Source: Carposina sasakii
Lineage: Eukaryota > Arthropoda > Insecta > Lepidoptera > Carposinidae
Length of the DNA stretch: 64,000 nt
Assembly (NCBI GenBank): GCA_014607495.2
Contig: CP053170.1
Location: 2,480,001-2,544,000 of the forward strand
Reading direction: 5' to 3'
The notes below the pieces were generated by a model. It was not told where the DNA came from. It did no database searches and worked only from the letters and a program-made list of their open reading frames with translations. Every line of letters starts with the position of its first letter. Position 1 is the first letter of the stretch. The translations under genes were made by a program, and so were the position numbers. This document shows positions 10,667 through 20,565 of this stretch, in pieces.

Positions 10667-10932
10667 TAAGGTCTTTTCAAAATTACTGATTATCATTTGA
10701 CACGAAACTAAGTAGGTAAAAAGAAACAACTTTCACTATGGGATAAACTCCGGAAAAGTGAAAAAAAAATCAGCTGTTCCATACATTTCAGTGCAGTAAT
10801 TATTCGAGATTGTATGGAAAAGCTGATTTTTTTTTCAATATTTCGGAGTTGGTTGGTCCCATAATGAAAGTTGTTTTTTTTATCTACCTAGTTTCGTGTC
10901 AAAAGATAATCACTAATTTTGGATAGATCTTA
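10667..10932. mobile_element. MITE-K, palindromic
   Basis: Inverted arms start TAAGGTCTTTTCAAAATTA / TAAGATCTATCCAAAATTA and contain TTGACACGAAACTA and AATCAGCTGTTCCATAC on both sides, with a short centre (CATTTCAGTGCAGTAATTAT). Related copies at 11.4, 56.5 and 57.3 kb. No coding capacity. Confidence 0.8.
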
Positions 10933-10957
10933 TATAATAGAGAAGAAAGAAGAGATA

Positions 10958-11011
10958 TATATACAATGGCAAGCTCCTACTACAAGAGATCTCTTCCAGC
11001 AAGCCAAGCAG
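10958..11011 (-). mobile_element. LINE 3'-end fragment
   Basis: Complement of the segment GCTGGAAGAGATCTCTT found with a polyadenylation-type end at 13.9, 51.5 and 58.9 kb, which marks a common non-LTR retrotransposon 3' end. Confidence 0.55.
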
Positions 11012-11151
11012 ATAAATTATAATTTACTTATTTTTACATTGTTCACATAGGTACTACACAGCTATTCCAATTACGTCACCTCGCGTTATTTCTACAAAAT
11101 TACTATAATTAACCTATATTCCTAATGAGCGGATAATCAACGGTTTTAATA

Positions 11152-11334
11152 GTGTCTAACTACAGACCGGTTAAAGACGACTTTGTAACTGTTTCATTCG
11201 ATAATTCGGCGGCGCGTAATAAACCGGTTTTTGTATTAAGATTATGCATGTTTTTTCTAACGCTCCACTTTTATAGTTGTCTAATTTCATATGTTGTTAT
11301 TATAGTTTTAATAATATCTTTAAATTCCGCTTGA
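11152..11334 (+). other. Possible exon, membrane-segment frame
   Basis: A 60-codon frame follows directly on a TTTTAATAG acceptor-like end. The first 25 residues are polar, then about 28 mostly hydrophobic residues could form one membrane segment. The only in-frame ATG is internal (about 11247). No family recognised; chance frame is the more likely explanation. Confidence 0.12.
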
Positions 11335-11424
11335 ATTTTATTTAGTTTAATTCAATATACCTGCATATTATCTATTGATTCGAGCCTATCAGCTAAGATA
11401 TCTGGTATTTTAAAATTAGAGATT

Positions 11425-11522
11425 TGTTTTTACACGTGACTAGGTTGATAAAAAGCAAGAACTTTGACTATGGGACCAACTCAGGAATCGTGAATGTCGT
11501 GAAATAAACTCTTCTATGAAAC
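11425..11522. mobile_element. MITE-K fragment
   Basis: One arm only: ACACGTGACTAGGTTGATAA, AACTTTGACTATGGGACCAA. The opposite arm is missing. Confidence 0.5.
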
Positions 11523-11933
11523 TAAATGAAACGAAAATGAAACGAAATAAAATTATAGTTTCAATGACTACTGCATATAATGATAAAACCTACAATCGTA
11601 ATTGAGACGTGTCTCCGAAATATATTTAAAAAAATATAAGGTAGGTACTAGGCTTATAACATGAACGTATACAGAATAACGGACAGAGTGTTGTCAATAC
11701 ACAGAGTGAGACATTCATAGTAAGCTCGGTAACGATATTCCATGAAGTAGGGATGTGTAATGACGCGTTATCCACCCACACATACAAACCATAGTAAGCT
11801 CGGCGTCTACTAGAAAATATGCACACATGCACAACGCGCCGCCATTTCGATGCTTCAATCTATGCTTTGACAGCATTACGTCCGTTGTTCTTTATACGTT
11901 CATGGGTTATAAGTATTAGAAATGACTTGATTC

Positions 11934-12059
11934 CTAGATAGTATGGAGAATTCCTAAACAATTCAGGAATATTTAGACAATCTTGAAAAATACGCATTAT
12001 GATTTCTAGTCTCAAATTTTGTGAAAAGGTTCTTTATATTAGTTGGTTATTTTCATAGT
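11934..12059. mobile_element. MITE-G fragment
   Basis: Central and right-arm blocks (AGTATGGAGAATTCCTAAAC, TTTCTAGTCTCAAATTTTGT) without termini. Confidence 0.55.
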
Positions 12060-12189
12060 ACTAGAGAGAACAAAATATTTATCAATTAGTTTTAGACTTG
12101 TAAAATATTTAAGAAATAATTTATTTAATTATTTTTTTAATCCCACGCGAGCGTAGGCAAATGCAACAGTAAGTAGAGCTATATACCAC

Positions 12190-12395
12190 ACTAGCAGCCG
12201 CCCACGACTTCGTCCGCGTGAGGGGGCGTTGTACCCGTGCGAAGCCGGGCAGATTGTTGTATAGACTGTAGCCTTCCTTGGTAAATGGGCTATCTAACAC
12301 TGAAAGAATTTTTCAAATCAGACCAGTAGTTCCTGAGATTAGCGCGTTCAAACAAACAAACAAACAAACTCTTCAGCTTTATAATATTATATATT
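12190..12395 (-). mobile_element. Helitron-like element, Lep1 type
   Basis: 3' end at left: ACTAGCAGCCGCCCACGACT with CGTGCGAAGCCGGGCAG, both standard for Lep1-type ends. The 5' end lies at the complement of TATAATATTATAAAGCTGAAG on the right. An (AAAC)n tract of five repeats at 12349-12370 lies inside. Confidence 0.75.
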
Positions 12396-12440
12396 ATATA
12401 TAATATATATATATATATAATATATATAGTATAGATTAAC
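12396..12440. repeat. AT dinucleotide-rich tract
   Basis: Almost pure TA/TAT tract adjoining the helitron 5' end; likely replication slippage of that end. Confidence 0.8.
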
Positions 12441-12668
12441 AAAATATGCTCAGAATGTATTATAGTTATTATAAATTTTAATATAAACTAACAGGTCATG
12501 TGTTTATAAACTGTAACGGGATAAACATTAAAGATATTTTACAATGAACGGAATGCTTTATTAGAGAAATTCTCAGCGTCGTAAAAATGATACCAACTTC
12601 AATAACTTACATCCAAATGGATCTTTATGATAATAAGGGAGATAATATAATAGATACATAAGGTTAAT

Positions 12669-12910
12669 CACTGCTGGAGGTAAGCTTTCCCTAGGGCACG
12701 CCACAAGGCTATTGCCTTAGGGGTTTTTTGCCTATAGTCAGCACGCTGGGCAGGCGGGTTAGTGAGCGCAGTGTGATTTTCGGACTAACGTTATCAGCAC
12801 GGGATACGCTACTGCCCACCTCACGGAAATCCTTAATAACCTCGTACGATACCCACGGGCAGGCATAGGATGATGCTATATTAAGTCTACTCTTCCGACA
12901 CCACATGGCA
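12669..12910 (-). mobile_element. SINE-A, tail lost
   Basis: Complete from CACTGCTGGAGGTAAGC to the 5' end (CTTCCGACACCACATGGCA). The terminal GAT tail and about 20 bp of 3' end are missing. Confidence 0.8.
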
Positions 12911-12926
12911 TACGTTAATATAAGCT

Positions 12927-13217
12927 ACTAACGGCTGCTCGCGACTTCGTCGGCGTGAGAGGGCGTTACTCCCGTGCGAAGCCGGGTCGGGTCCCTAGTT
13001 ATACATATAAACCTTCCTCTTGAATCACTCTATATATTTAAAAAAACCTCATCGAAATCCATTACGTCGTTAAAAAGATGTAAGCATAAATGAAATTGTA
13101 TTAGGCGTTACAATTCGGAAGTTCAAACATTCACTATGGGTGCGCCCACCACTAATCTAAGCATACATAGGGACTGACCGACAGCAGGGAGCGACTTTGT
13201 TTTAATACTATAATATG
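12927..13217 (-). mobile_element. Helitron-like element, Lep1 type
   Basis: Left end ACTAACGGCTGCTCGCGAC with CGTGCGAAGCCGGGTCGGG; right part carries CATACATAGGGACTGACC and GCGACTTTGTTTTAATA, the complement of the 5' end seen at 24.77 and 54.18 kb. About 290 bp, non-coding. Confidence 0.75.
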
Positions 13218-13469
13218 TTACGAGTATGATATGCTCATTAGAGTACTAAAAGATAAATAAATGAATGAAACATTTCTTTATAAACAAAATCGCGCGTGTC
13301 CGATAAAATATGAGCAGGCCAAAACCATCTATTATTTTCCCATTATATACGTCCGTCCCTTACCCGTTTATGTATTTTAACACAACGGAAAATCAGTTTT
13401 AACAACTATTTCTGTTTTCCGGTACTTATAGCGTCTATTAACCAAATAAGTCGGTATATAATAGCCAAA

Positions 13470-13706
13470 ATGCGTTTTGTAAGAATCGAAGATCGTCAGT
13501 CGGAAGCGACGAAGGCCTTACGGTACTCCCGAATTTGGGTCAAACCTCGAGCGCCGGTGCGAGAGTGGTCGATTTATACTGTTTGTTTTTATGGCCGGAC
13601 ATTTTTTAATGGCGGCATATTTTGGGAAGATAGGTTCAAATTCTTGGATGTAGCTGTTTTGCTATATTGCGTCATGCAGGCTGTAAGTTCCATTCCATCG
13701 GTGTAA
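13470..13706 (+). other. Possible first exon or chance frame
   Basis: A 78-codon frame starts 10 bp after a TATATAATA box (13455-13463) and contains a strong donor-like CT|GTAAGT near 13684. The DNA is less AT-rich than its surroundings and is not repeated in the window. No protein family recognised. Promoter, start and donor in series are suggestive only. Confidence 0.15.
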
Positions 13707-13760
13707 AACTGCACCTTTTCTTTTATTCAGTGTTTCACCAATACATTAATTAATTACATG

Positions 13761-13909
13761 CAGAGGCAGCCAGAACGAGAGCCCACAGCCACAATTAGTA
13801 AAGCGGGGACAGACATCAATGATCGGCTACTGGTTGCTAAACAGAATGCCCAAATTCCTTAGTCGACTCTCACGACATGCACGGAAGGAGATGCAGCTGA
13901 TGTATTCTA
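13761..13909 (-). mobile_element. B repeat
   Basis: Complement of B from CAGCCAGAACGAGAGCCCAC to GGAGATGCAGCTGATGTATT. Joined at 13907 to a LINE 3' end. Confidence 0.75.
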
Positions 13910-14008
13910 GAAGAAATCTCTCTTAGAGATAAGCTCGCTTTTGTACATTATCTTATAAAATATTGTATCTTGTGTGTTTTTTTTTCTGTGTACAATAAAG
14001 AATATATA
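13907..14008 (+). mobile_element. LINE 3'-end fragment
   Basis: AGAAGAAATCTCTCTTAGAG, TAAGCTCGCTTTTGTACATT and a terminal GTACAATAAAGAATA with polyadenylation signal. Same type as 51.45 and 58.95 kb. Only the 3' untranslated end is present. Confidence 0.65.
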
Positions 14009-14496
14009 GGTCTAGTGTATCATCATTATTAGGTACGCACAGGGCTTTCTTTATACCTGACAATAAATGTATTTTTTTTTAAATTGGCTAACCATCAACA
14101 TGACACTTTTCTATCTCCAAATTAAACAAATAATTCATACCAATACGATTAGGTGTGCTTTACAAAACAAATAAACTTTCAACAAAGTTGTCTTAGCGTC
14201 TAGGTATTTTTCTTGAAATAAAATCGCAAGTGTAACACAAAGAAATCGATAAAATACAAAGAAATCGATAAAAATACCCATCAACGGGCTGCCGGCCACA
14301 AACGTGACTTGACTAACAAATTACAATTACTTTGATACCTATCTAAGTTTCTTTTTGTATAGAAACTTTGCAAATTCATCTAAAAACATTTGGGGAAGTA
14401 AATAAATGTGGTTACAGCTTTCCATCATCGATAGTGACATAGTCTATATGAAATACTAAAAAGGTTATCCATAAATATTTGCTTGAACTTGCTTCC
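14009..14496. other. Unassigned AT-rich sequence
   Basis: Contains a short direct repeat ACAAAGAAATCGATAAAAT near 14238-14270. No family match. Confidence 0.35.
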
Positions 14497-14665
14497 CGTG
14501 CTAATGCGGGGCTTCACTAGAATACATCAGCTGCATCTTCCGTGCATGTCTAGAGTCGACTAAGGAACTCAGGGGCGTTCTCTCAGGCGATAAGCTAGCA
14601 ACTTGTCACTGAACATTAAAATCTGTCCACGCTATGCTATATGTGCCTGTGGGGTCTCCCTTATG
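14497..14665 (+). mobile_element. B repeat, 5' and central parts
   Basis: Good match from GTGCTAATGCGGGGCTTCAC through GAGTCGACTAAGGAACTC and GATAAGCTAGCAACTTGTCA to GGGGTCTCCC, then lost. Confidence 0.8.
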
Positions 14666-14688
14666 GTGGTGAAGAAATGTTTTACCTA

Positions 14689-14898
14689 TCCTACTTAATA
14701 TTATAAACGCGCAAGTTTGTAAGTATGGATGGATGTTTGTTACTCTTTCACGTAAAAACGGCTGGGGCAATTTTAATAAAATTTGGCATGGAGTTAGCTG
14801 ACACCCTGGATTAATGCATTGGCTACTTTTTTATCCCGGAAAAATAAATATTTTATAATAATATTTCGACATTTTGGTTTTTTCTGCAGTCCACGCGG
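14689..14898 (+). mobile_element. Helitron C, 3' end replaced
   Basis: Starts TCCTACTTAATATTATAAA after A. Normal up to GCAGTCCACGCGG, where the last 25 bp (including CTAGT) are missing and another helitron starts 10 bp later. Confidence 0.8.
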
Positions 14899-14908
14899 TT
14901 GTCCCCTA

Positions 14909-15339
14909 TCTACACTAATATTATAAAGAGGAAAACTTTGTTTGTTTGGTTGTAATGAATAGGCTCAAAAACTACTGGACCGATTTTAAAAATTCTTTCA
15001 CCGTTAGAATCCTTATAGGACCTGGATGAACATAGGCTATAAGAATTTCCCGATATTCCCACGGGAAGGCGACAAACGGGAATTCTATATTTTTTACGAA
15101 AACCACTATACATATAAAGCTGAAATCGGGCATATATGTTCATTGGGGAGAGCAAGGGAGGACTAAAAACGGATTTCCCGAAATTCCCACGGGAAGGGGA
15201 CAAACGGGAATTCATAATTTTTACGAAAACCGCTATACATATTAAGCTGAAATTGGGCATAGATGTTCATTAGGGACTGCAAGTAAGCACTAAGGACGAA
15301 TTTCCCGAAATTCCCACGGGAAGGGGGCCAACGGGAATC
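14909..15339 (+). mobile_element. Helitron-like element with minisatellite
   Basis: Starts A^TCTACACTAATATTATAAAG, followed by AATAGGCTCAAAAACTACTG, the same opening as at 47.24 kb. The body turns into tandem units of about 127 bp. A Helitron D fragment in reverse orientation interrupts it at 15340, so its own 3' end is displaced. Confidence 0.7.
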
Positions 15340-15340
15340 T
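15042..15340. repeat. Minisatellite, about 127-bp unit
   Basis: Three successive units each begin at ATTTCCCGAAATTCCCACGG (near 15044, 15173, 15299), followed by GACAAACGGGAATTC, TTTTTACGAAAACC, CATATAAAGCTGAAAT and a GTTCATTRGGGA block. Part of a helitron body. Confidence 0.85.
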
Positions 15341-15472
15341 AGTGGACGCCCGCGACTCCGTCCGCGTGGACTGTTCGAAATTATCCGGGATAAGGGATAT
15401 AGCCTATCTAAGTGGGACCTTCACAATGTATATTCCTAAAAACTGCATCGAAATAGAAGCGTGCACAAACAT
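15340..15472 (-). mobile_element. Helitron D, 3' fragment
   Basis: CTAGTGGACGCCCGCGACTC through AAGTGGGACCT and ACTGCATCGAAAT to GCGTGCACAAAC, then breaks off. The A before CTAG is a T in this copy. Confidence 0.75.
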
Positions 15473-15920
15473 CGACCCGTACAATTTTATTACATATTGA
15501 CGAACTTGCAGCTGGTCGAAATTTCATTACAAATGTTTAATGATTTCTGTGCTTAAATATAAAGTTTCACTTTTAGAAATCCCATACGCGTTTCCTGCAG
15601 GTATAAGCGGGATAAAGACAAGTCTTTCGCATTCTTGAATCTACAGTTTAACAGGAAGCACTAGGAACGGATGTGGGAAGGGGACAAACGGGAATTCATT
15701 TTTTTACGACAAGCGCGATACATATGAATTCGAATTTAGACCTGTACGTTCATTAGGGACTGCGAGGGAGCGCTAAGAACGAATTTCCCGAAATTCCCAC
15801 GGGAAGGGGACTAACGGGAATTCAATTTTTTTACAAAAACCGCTGTACATGTGAAGCTAAAATCGGAGACTGCGGGGAAGCACTAAGAATTGATTTCCCG
15901 AAATTCCCACGGGAAGGGAC
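15473..15920. repeat. Helitron interior with second minisatellite block
   Basis: Begins with non-repeated sequence that includes CGCGTTTCCTGCAGGTATAA (again at 16270), then three more minisatellite units near 15675, 15785 and 15892. This block is sandwiched between two D fragments in opposite orientation. Confidence 0.7.
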
Positions 15921-16113
15921 TGTCTGTGCGTTTGTGCACGCTAATCTCAGGAACGGCTTAACCGATTTCGGTGCAGTTTTCAGGAATATATTGTGACAGG
16001 TCCCACTTAACATATAGGCTACTTTTTATCCCGGGAAAATGTTTTTATCCCGGATAATTTCGACATTTTTTTTTCTGTAGTCCACGCGGACGGAGTCGCG
16101 GGCGTCCACTAGT
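15921..16113 (+). mobile_element. Helitron D, 5'-truncated
   Basis: From GTTTGTGCACGCTAATCTCA to GTCGCGGGCGTCCACTAGT. The first 130 bp of D are missing. Confidence 0.8.
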
Positions 16114-16429
16114 CTTATATAAACTCAAAAGTGTTAAGGTTGTATGTTTTTAGAAGAACGGCAATGAAGCTTGACGGGGACATGTATCTTATTTCCTATT
16201 TCATCTAAGAATTTCCCTTTTTAATATTAGAAGACAGGTAGCAGAGTACATTACACTGTATATTACAGTTCGCGTTTCCTGCAGGTATAAATAAAGCAAG
16301 TCCTTCTTGATTACAGAACAAGGAATGTGTAAAGACTTCCTTTTATCATTATGTGCTATTAATTCCTTTAATAGATTCTAACTCTGGAGATACCACAGAT
16401 ATTAGCGAATTAAATGTGTAATTAATATA
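16114..16429. other. Unassigned, partly helitron-like
   Basis: Holds a second CGCGTTTCCTGCAGGTATAA segment (16270) like 15590; otherwise unassigned. Confidence 0.35.
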
Positions 16430-16689
16430 CAGGATGTAACAGAAAGGGTATGTTAAGCGAAAAGCTATGTAAATAGCCCACTATAGAGAACCTATTTCCA
16501 AAATTTCAGACTCAAATTCACATTTATATTTTTCCAGATAGTATGAAGAATTCCGAAACAACTCAGGAATGTCCATACAATCTTGAAAAATAAAAATATG
16601 ATTTCGAGTCTCAAATTTTGGAAATAGGATCTCTATAGTGGGCTATTTACATAGCTTTTCGCTTAACATACGTTTTCTCTTACATCCTG
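16430..16689. mobile_element. MITE-G, full length, young
   Basis: Ends CAGGATGTAACAGAAAGGGT and its inverted partner (…TCTTACATCCTG), flanked by TA. Arms of about 70 bp pair: AAGCGAAAAGCTATGTAAAT and AGCCCACTATAGAGAACC appear inverted at the other end. Only a handful of differences from the 27.3-kb copy. TA target suggests Tc1/mariner-type mobilisation. Non-coding. Confidence 0.9.
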
Positions 16690-17199
16690 TATAATCATTT
16701 GTAATTTTGGTGTTTGTGCTGCCCTAAATTAATTCTTGAGCAACCATGTTACCTGGTAGAGAATGCCACTGTGGCAGTAAGTTCGCCTTTATATACGTCC
16801 ATAAGCTGTCGTAGTACAATAAAGAAATTAACCTATCTATCTATGTCGATTAACATACTAAGCCCTCTGGTTTCTCATCGCGACTGTAGTTGCCTTGATC
16901 GCTTTGTCGTACACTGAGCCTTCTGAATAGTAGGTAACAAACAACTGATGTACCTAATAAAAAAATTGTAGACTTGTGAAGTCTCATGTTGAAAGGAACG
17001 TAGGTATATTAAATAAAACACCCATTGATATAACATATCACAATACCACTGGAATTAATCAGTATGTTATACAACATTGCATAATTAAAATATTTAGCAT
17101 AAACACGTCTCTAAGGACTTCTGTGTCTCAATACGTGGATTACGAGTACAGTTGCATTGCACATGCATTATATGCAGTGATACAATTTGATGCAACAGG
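16690..17199. other. Unassigned, possible LINE tail
   Basis: 16800-16857 (GTACAATAAAGAAATTAACC then CTAT repeats) resembles a short LINE 3' end. The 91-codon frame at 16976-17251 runs into a B repeat and is not recognised. Confidence 0.3.
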
Positions 17200-17388
17200 C
17201 TACGCTAGAATACTCGTACATCAGGTGCATCTCCCTCCGTGCATGTCGTAAGAGTCGACTAAGGAATTCAGGGACGTTCTTTCAGGCGATGTGCTAGCAA
17301 ATTATCACTGGTCTTTTACATCTTATCTTGCTATGATAAACGCGGCCGTAAGATCTCGTTCACGAATTTGCGATGTATGTATGTAAAT
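17200..17388 (+). mobile_element. B repeat, near full length with tail
   Basis: From GCTAGAATACTCGTACATCA to an ATGTATGTATGT tail. Useful because both the 5' part and the tetranucleotide tail are present, showing that B ends in (ATGT)n. Confidence 0.75.
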
Positions 17389-18302
17389 ATAATTTGAACG
17401 AAATGATTGATGTTGAACTAATTGATGTAGGTACTTACGTGAAATATAAGAGCCTGTACCCTGGTTAGAAAATAAACAATATTGGTTTAGTTTTGGATAT
17501 TAACTTTAGCTTTGTTAAAATTTCACGTCCGTTTACGTAATTTCTTAATACAGTACCAAAGTCTCAATATTGACATACCTACATATAGATTATGATTATT
17601 GTGATTTTGAGCACTGAACTCGCTACCCTGTGGCCAGGTCATCGACAGCAGCCAGTTGCATAACATTGATAGTGTCCTGTGACAGCTATATCAGATGCAG
17701 TTATGCTGATAATTATGTATGCACGGACTTTGTAGTGTAACGTCGGTATCGGCGCTAGTGTCTATGTAGCTTCAACAATACTTTATCACAGATGTGATAG
17801 TACTGTAGCGGTGCCATAATATAGCGGCCTTAAAGGAACATTTCACATGTCGGCACCGCAAAGAGGGCGTGGTATTGTGTTCTTACGGACGTAATAACGC
17901 TTTCATAGGCGATCAAAGCTTAAATAAAAGACGGCTCGACCGATTTTAATGAAATTTTCTGTGTGTTTCTTTCCAGGGAAGGCTTAAACGCTTATTTGGA
18001 CCCGGTAGGTGGTGATGTAATCTGTAATCGAGTTCCAGTAAACGTAGTTGAGCCACTAAACTAAAATAAAAAACTAAATACTAAAATCTTACCAATAATA
18101 CTGCAGGGATTTTCATCATGATTCTAATCTGCTGTTTATCCAAATTCACATCACTTTCTGTTCAGCCATATGTCCACTGTCACTTATTAATGTATCACTT
18201 TATAAATGTATTTTATAAGAGGAATTAATATTATTTCGGTAGACTATAAAAGTTAAGGTAGATAAGTTTAAATTATTTTAATTTCATAGACATAACAATG
18301 TC
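17389..18302. other. Mostly unassigned
   Basis: Near 17925-17960, ACGGCTCGACCGATTTTAAT resembles a helitron interior. A small inverted pair GCGGTGCC/GGCACCGC lies at 17808-17860. No gene recognised. Confidence 0.35.
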
Positions 18303-18465
18303 TGTGCTGATGCGGGGCTTCACTAGAATACATCAGCTGCATCTCCTTCCGTGCATGTCGTAAGAGTCGGCTAAGGAACTAAAGGCGTAGTCTCAGGCTA
18401 TGAGCTAGCTTTTTCTTACTGATAATTGTGGCTGCGGGAAACTCTTTTATGATCTGGCTACTCAT
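18303..18465 (+). mobile_element. B repeat
   Basis: TGTGCTGATGCGGGGCTTCA start, CCTTCCGTGCATGTCGTAAG, then diverging 3' half (GGAAACTCTTTTATGATC). Confidence 0.8.
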
Positions 18466-18605
18466 TTTTATATTTTTTTGAATATTTAAAGTTAATACAT
18501 AATTTTTATAAGTCGGTGTTAGTTAAACAAAATGCAAGTGGAGTCGGACAGCCCGTTTATGTCTTTTCTATGAAAATATATAGGTAAATTTATTACGAGT
18601 AAAAT

Positions 18606-18847
18606 GAAAAATAACGTATACTACAGCTGCTTCTCTTCCCGGGCATACTGTACAAGTCAGTAGAGGGACAAGAGGGTCTTGGTGTTTTGTAGGCGATGGG
18701 CTGCCCACCTGTCACTACTAACCGAACTTGTACATCTCAACTATACCCTCAAAATTGGTCAGAAGTGGCACCATGTGGTTCTATCGGCCCTTAGTGCTCT
18801 GCCTACCCCGTAAGGGATAAAGGCGTGATTATATGTATGTATGTATA
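18606..18847 (+). mobile_element. E repeat, 5' end degraded
   Basis: Core intact from CAGCTGCTTCTCTTCCCGGG to TAAGGGATAAAGGCGTGATT and an ATGTATGT tail; the TTCTATGCTGCTC start is missing. Confidence 0.8.
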
Positions 18848-18974
18848 ATGAAAAGCAAGGTATTTTTATGAGATATTGGTTGAATAACATAGTTATTTTT
18901 TTCACGCTTCGCAACGTATTTTACGCTAGAATTTACTTTCTAAAGGTAGTTCTATCTTGTTATAATAGTAAAAT

Positions 18975-19241
18975 GGCCGCGTGGTGCCGGCAGAGTAGAA
19001 TTCGTACCACCCCATGCCTGCCCGTGGGTATCGTACGAGGCGATTAAGGGTTTCCGTGAGGTGGGCAGCAGCGCCTCCCGTGTTGACAACATAGTCCAAA
19101 ATACAAACTGCGGTCACCAACCCGCCTGCCCAGCGTGGTGACTATGGGCAAATACCCCCCATGGCAGTCTTGTGGCGTGCCCTGGGGTAGGCCTACGTCC
19201 AGCAGTGGACTGCAATAGGCTGATGAAGATGATGATGATGA
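18975..19241 (+). mobile_element. SINE-A, full length
   Basis: Reference copy in sense orientation: 5' GGCCGCGTGGTGCCGGCAGA, TATCGTACGAGGCGATTAAG, GTGGGCAGCAGCGCCTCCCG, AACCCGCCTGCCCAGCGTGG, then GTAGGCCTACGTCCAGCAGT and GGACTGCAATAGGCTGATGA with a GAT tail. The 3' 45 bp resemble the RTE 3' end at 33.96 kb. No convincing tRNA-type A and B boxes are visible, so the origin of the 5' part is open. Confidence 0.85.
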
Positions 19242-19289
19242 CGACTTATCATAAAGTATTTGCTTTTACATAATAACGGAAACTCTCAG

Positions 19290-19416
19290 CGTGATATTAC
19301 AAGAGAATTTAAACATATTTTGCGCTAAATGTCTAAATTTGACAGATATTCCATGCCAATGTCAAATGTCATTTTTAAACAGTGTCTAACTTTAAACGGA
19401 ATTCGTAATAACACCG
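19290..19416. mobile_element. MITE-N
   Basis: Ends GTGATATTACAAGAGAATTT and (inverted) CGGTGTTATTACGAATT; interior TAAATTTGACAGATATTCCA. Copies also at 41.95 and 62.24 kb. Confidence 0.65.
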
Positions 19417-19591
19417 TCAATGTTTTGCTTTCAACGGATTTGACATCACAAATATTGACAGAATTTGCGCAAACAATAGGCCGAGCCTAGAAATATATCC
19501 TGTGTATAATTTAAACATACACAACACTGGTATTATGTTATACATCTACATGTTACAGGAAGTTATGCAGAGTTTCCGGATATAGTACTAT

Positions 19592-20089
19592 ACAGGGTGT
19601 GTGTGACAGCCAGGCAAATACTGAGGTACTAAACAAGTACCATTGTTTTGAGTTATATATGGCTATGATAGCTAGGGATGAAAAATAACGTTGCCATTGT
19701 AATTTAGAAAAGAGATGGTAAAATTCTTGCAGGAGAATTGACACGCGGAATGCAGAGGTCGTGGTTCGATTCCCACCCGGGTGATTTGTTATATATACAG
19801 CAGGAAATTAATTTTTGATTTGATTATACGCATGTTTGCTTGGTTATTGTGTGATACATTGCTGTTTGGGGTTGATCAGTTAGCTGAACTTTTTTGAGAG
19901 CAACTTTTTTTTGAAAATCATTCGTCATTATTTAAAGCCTACTTAAACGAACCACACTTTTTTTCTTGAAAAAATAAAAAAAGTTGGATATTTGGAATTT
20001 TCCTGCGAAAATTTTCACTGGTTTTCATCTTAGAATCATGGCCTGAAGTCACCATAACAATATTTGCCTGGCTGTCACAGACATCCTGT
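19592..20089. mobile_element. MITE-H, with tRNA-like insertion
   Basis: Both ends present: ACAGGGTGTGTGTGACAGCC and, inverted, ACAGGATGTCTGTGACAGCC, continuing AGGCAAATA on both sides. Between about 19665 and 19795 it holds sequence absent from the 28.3-kb copy, including a tRNA-like T-arm. Confidence 0.8.
19739..19785 (+). repeat. tRNA 3'-half-like segment
   Basis: GACACGCGGAATGCAGAGG followed by a T-arm-like GTGGTTCGATTCCCACC and CGGGTGA. The box B core GGTTCGATTCC is perfect. The same segment, with an intact 5-bp T stem, is at 58.32 kb. No D arm or A box, so not a tRNA gene. Confidence 0.7.
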
Positions 20090-20097
20090 ATAGGTAC

Positions 20098-20513
20098 TTC
20101 CTTTGTGAGGGGCTGCGTGATATCACTAAGGACATCCCCTTTGTTAGCTTTCCAATATAACTTATCCTACTAATATTATAAACGCGAAAGTTTGTAAGTA
20201 TGGATGGATGGATGGATGGATGTTTGTTACTCTTTCACGTAAAAACGGTTGGAGTGATTTTAATAAAATTTGGTATGCAGTTAGATGACACCCTGGATTA
20301 ATGAATAGGCTACTTTTTATCCCGGAAAAATATTTTTATCCTGGATAATTTCGACATTTTGTTTTTTCAGCAGTCCACGCGGACGAAGTCGCGGGCGTCT
20401 ACTAGTACACACATAATTATAGTATGTTACGAGAAGCTATGCACTACACACTTCCTTTGTGAGGGACTGTGTGATATCGTTAAGGAGATCCCCTTTGTTA
20501 ACTGTCTAATATA
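20098..20513. repeat. 62-bp direct repeat around Helitron C
   Basis: 20098-20158 and 20451-20513 are similar direct copies (CTTCCTTTGTGAGG, GTGATATC, GATCCCCTTTGTTA or CATCCCCTTTGTTA). They bracket Helitron C and about 45 bp of other sequence. Too long for a target duplication; likely a local duplication. Confidence 0.7.
20165..20406 (+). mobile_element. Helitron C, full length
   Basis: A^TCCTACTAATATTATAAACG to GTCGCGGGCGTCTACTAG^T, 242 bp. Includes a GGAT tetranucleotide run (20201-20222) that varies in length among copies and ends with the usual GTCCACGCGGAC hairpin before CTAG. Confidence 0.85.
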
Positions 20514-20565
20514 ATTAAGTTTTTAGGGATCGTACAGCATGTATAGATATATGTATAGAGGCATC

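Noticed and set aside
12349..12440. Origin or matrix-attachment region from the AT tract
   Set aside because: Simple AT repeat at a helitron end; nothing supports a function.
14910..15260. 116-codon frame with internal repetition
   Set aside because: Direct translation of the helitron minisatellite.
15042..15920. CRISPR-like regularly spaced repeats
   Set aside because: Units are contiguous minisatellite copies inside a helitron in eukaryotic DNA, with no unique spacers.
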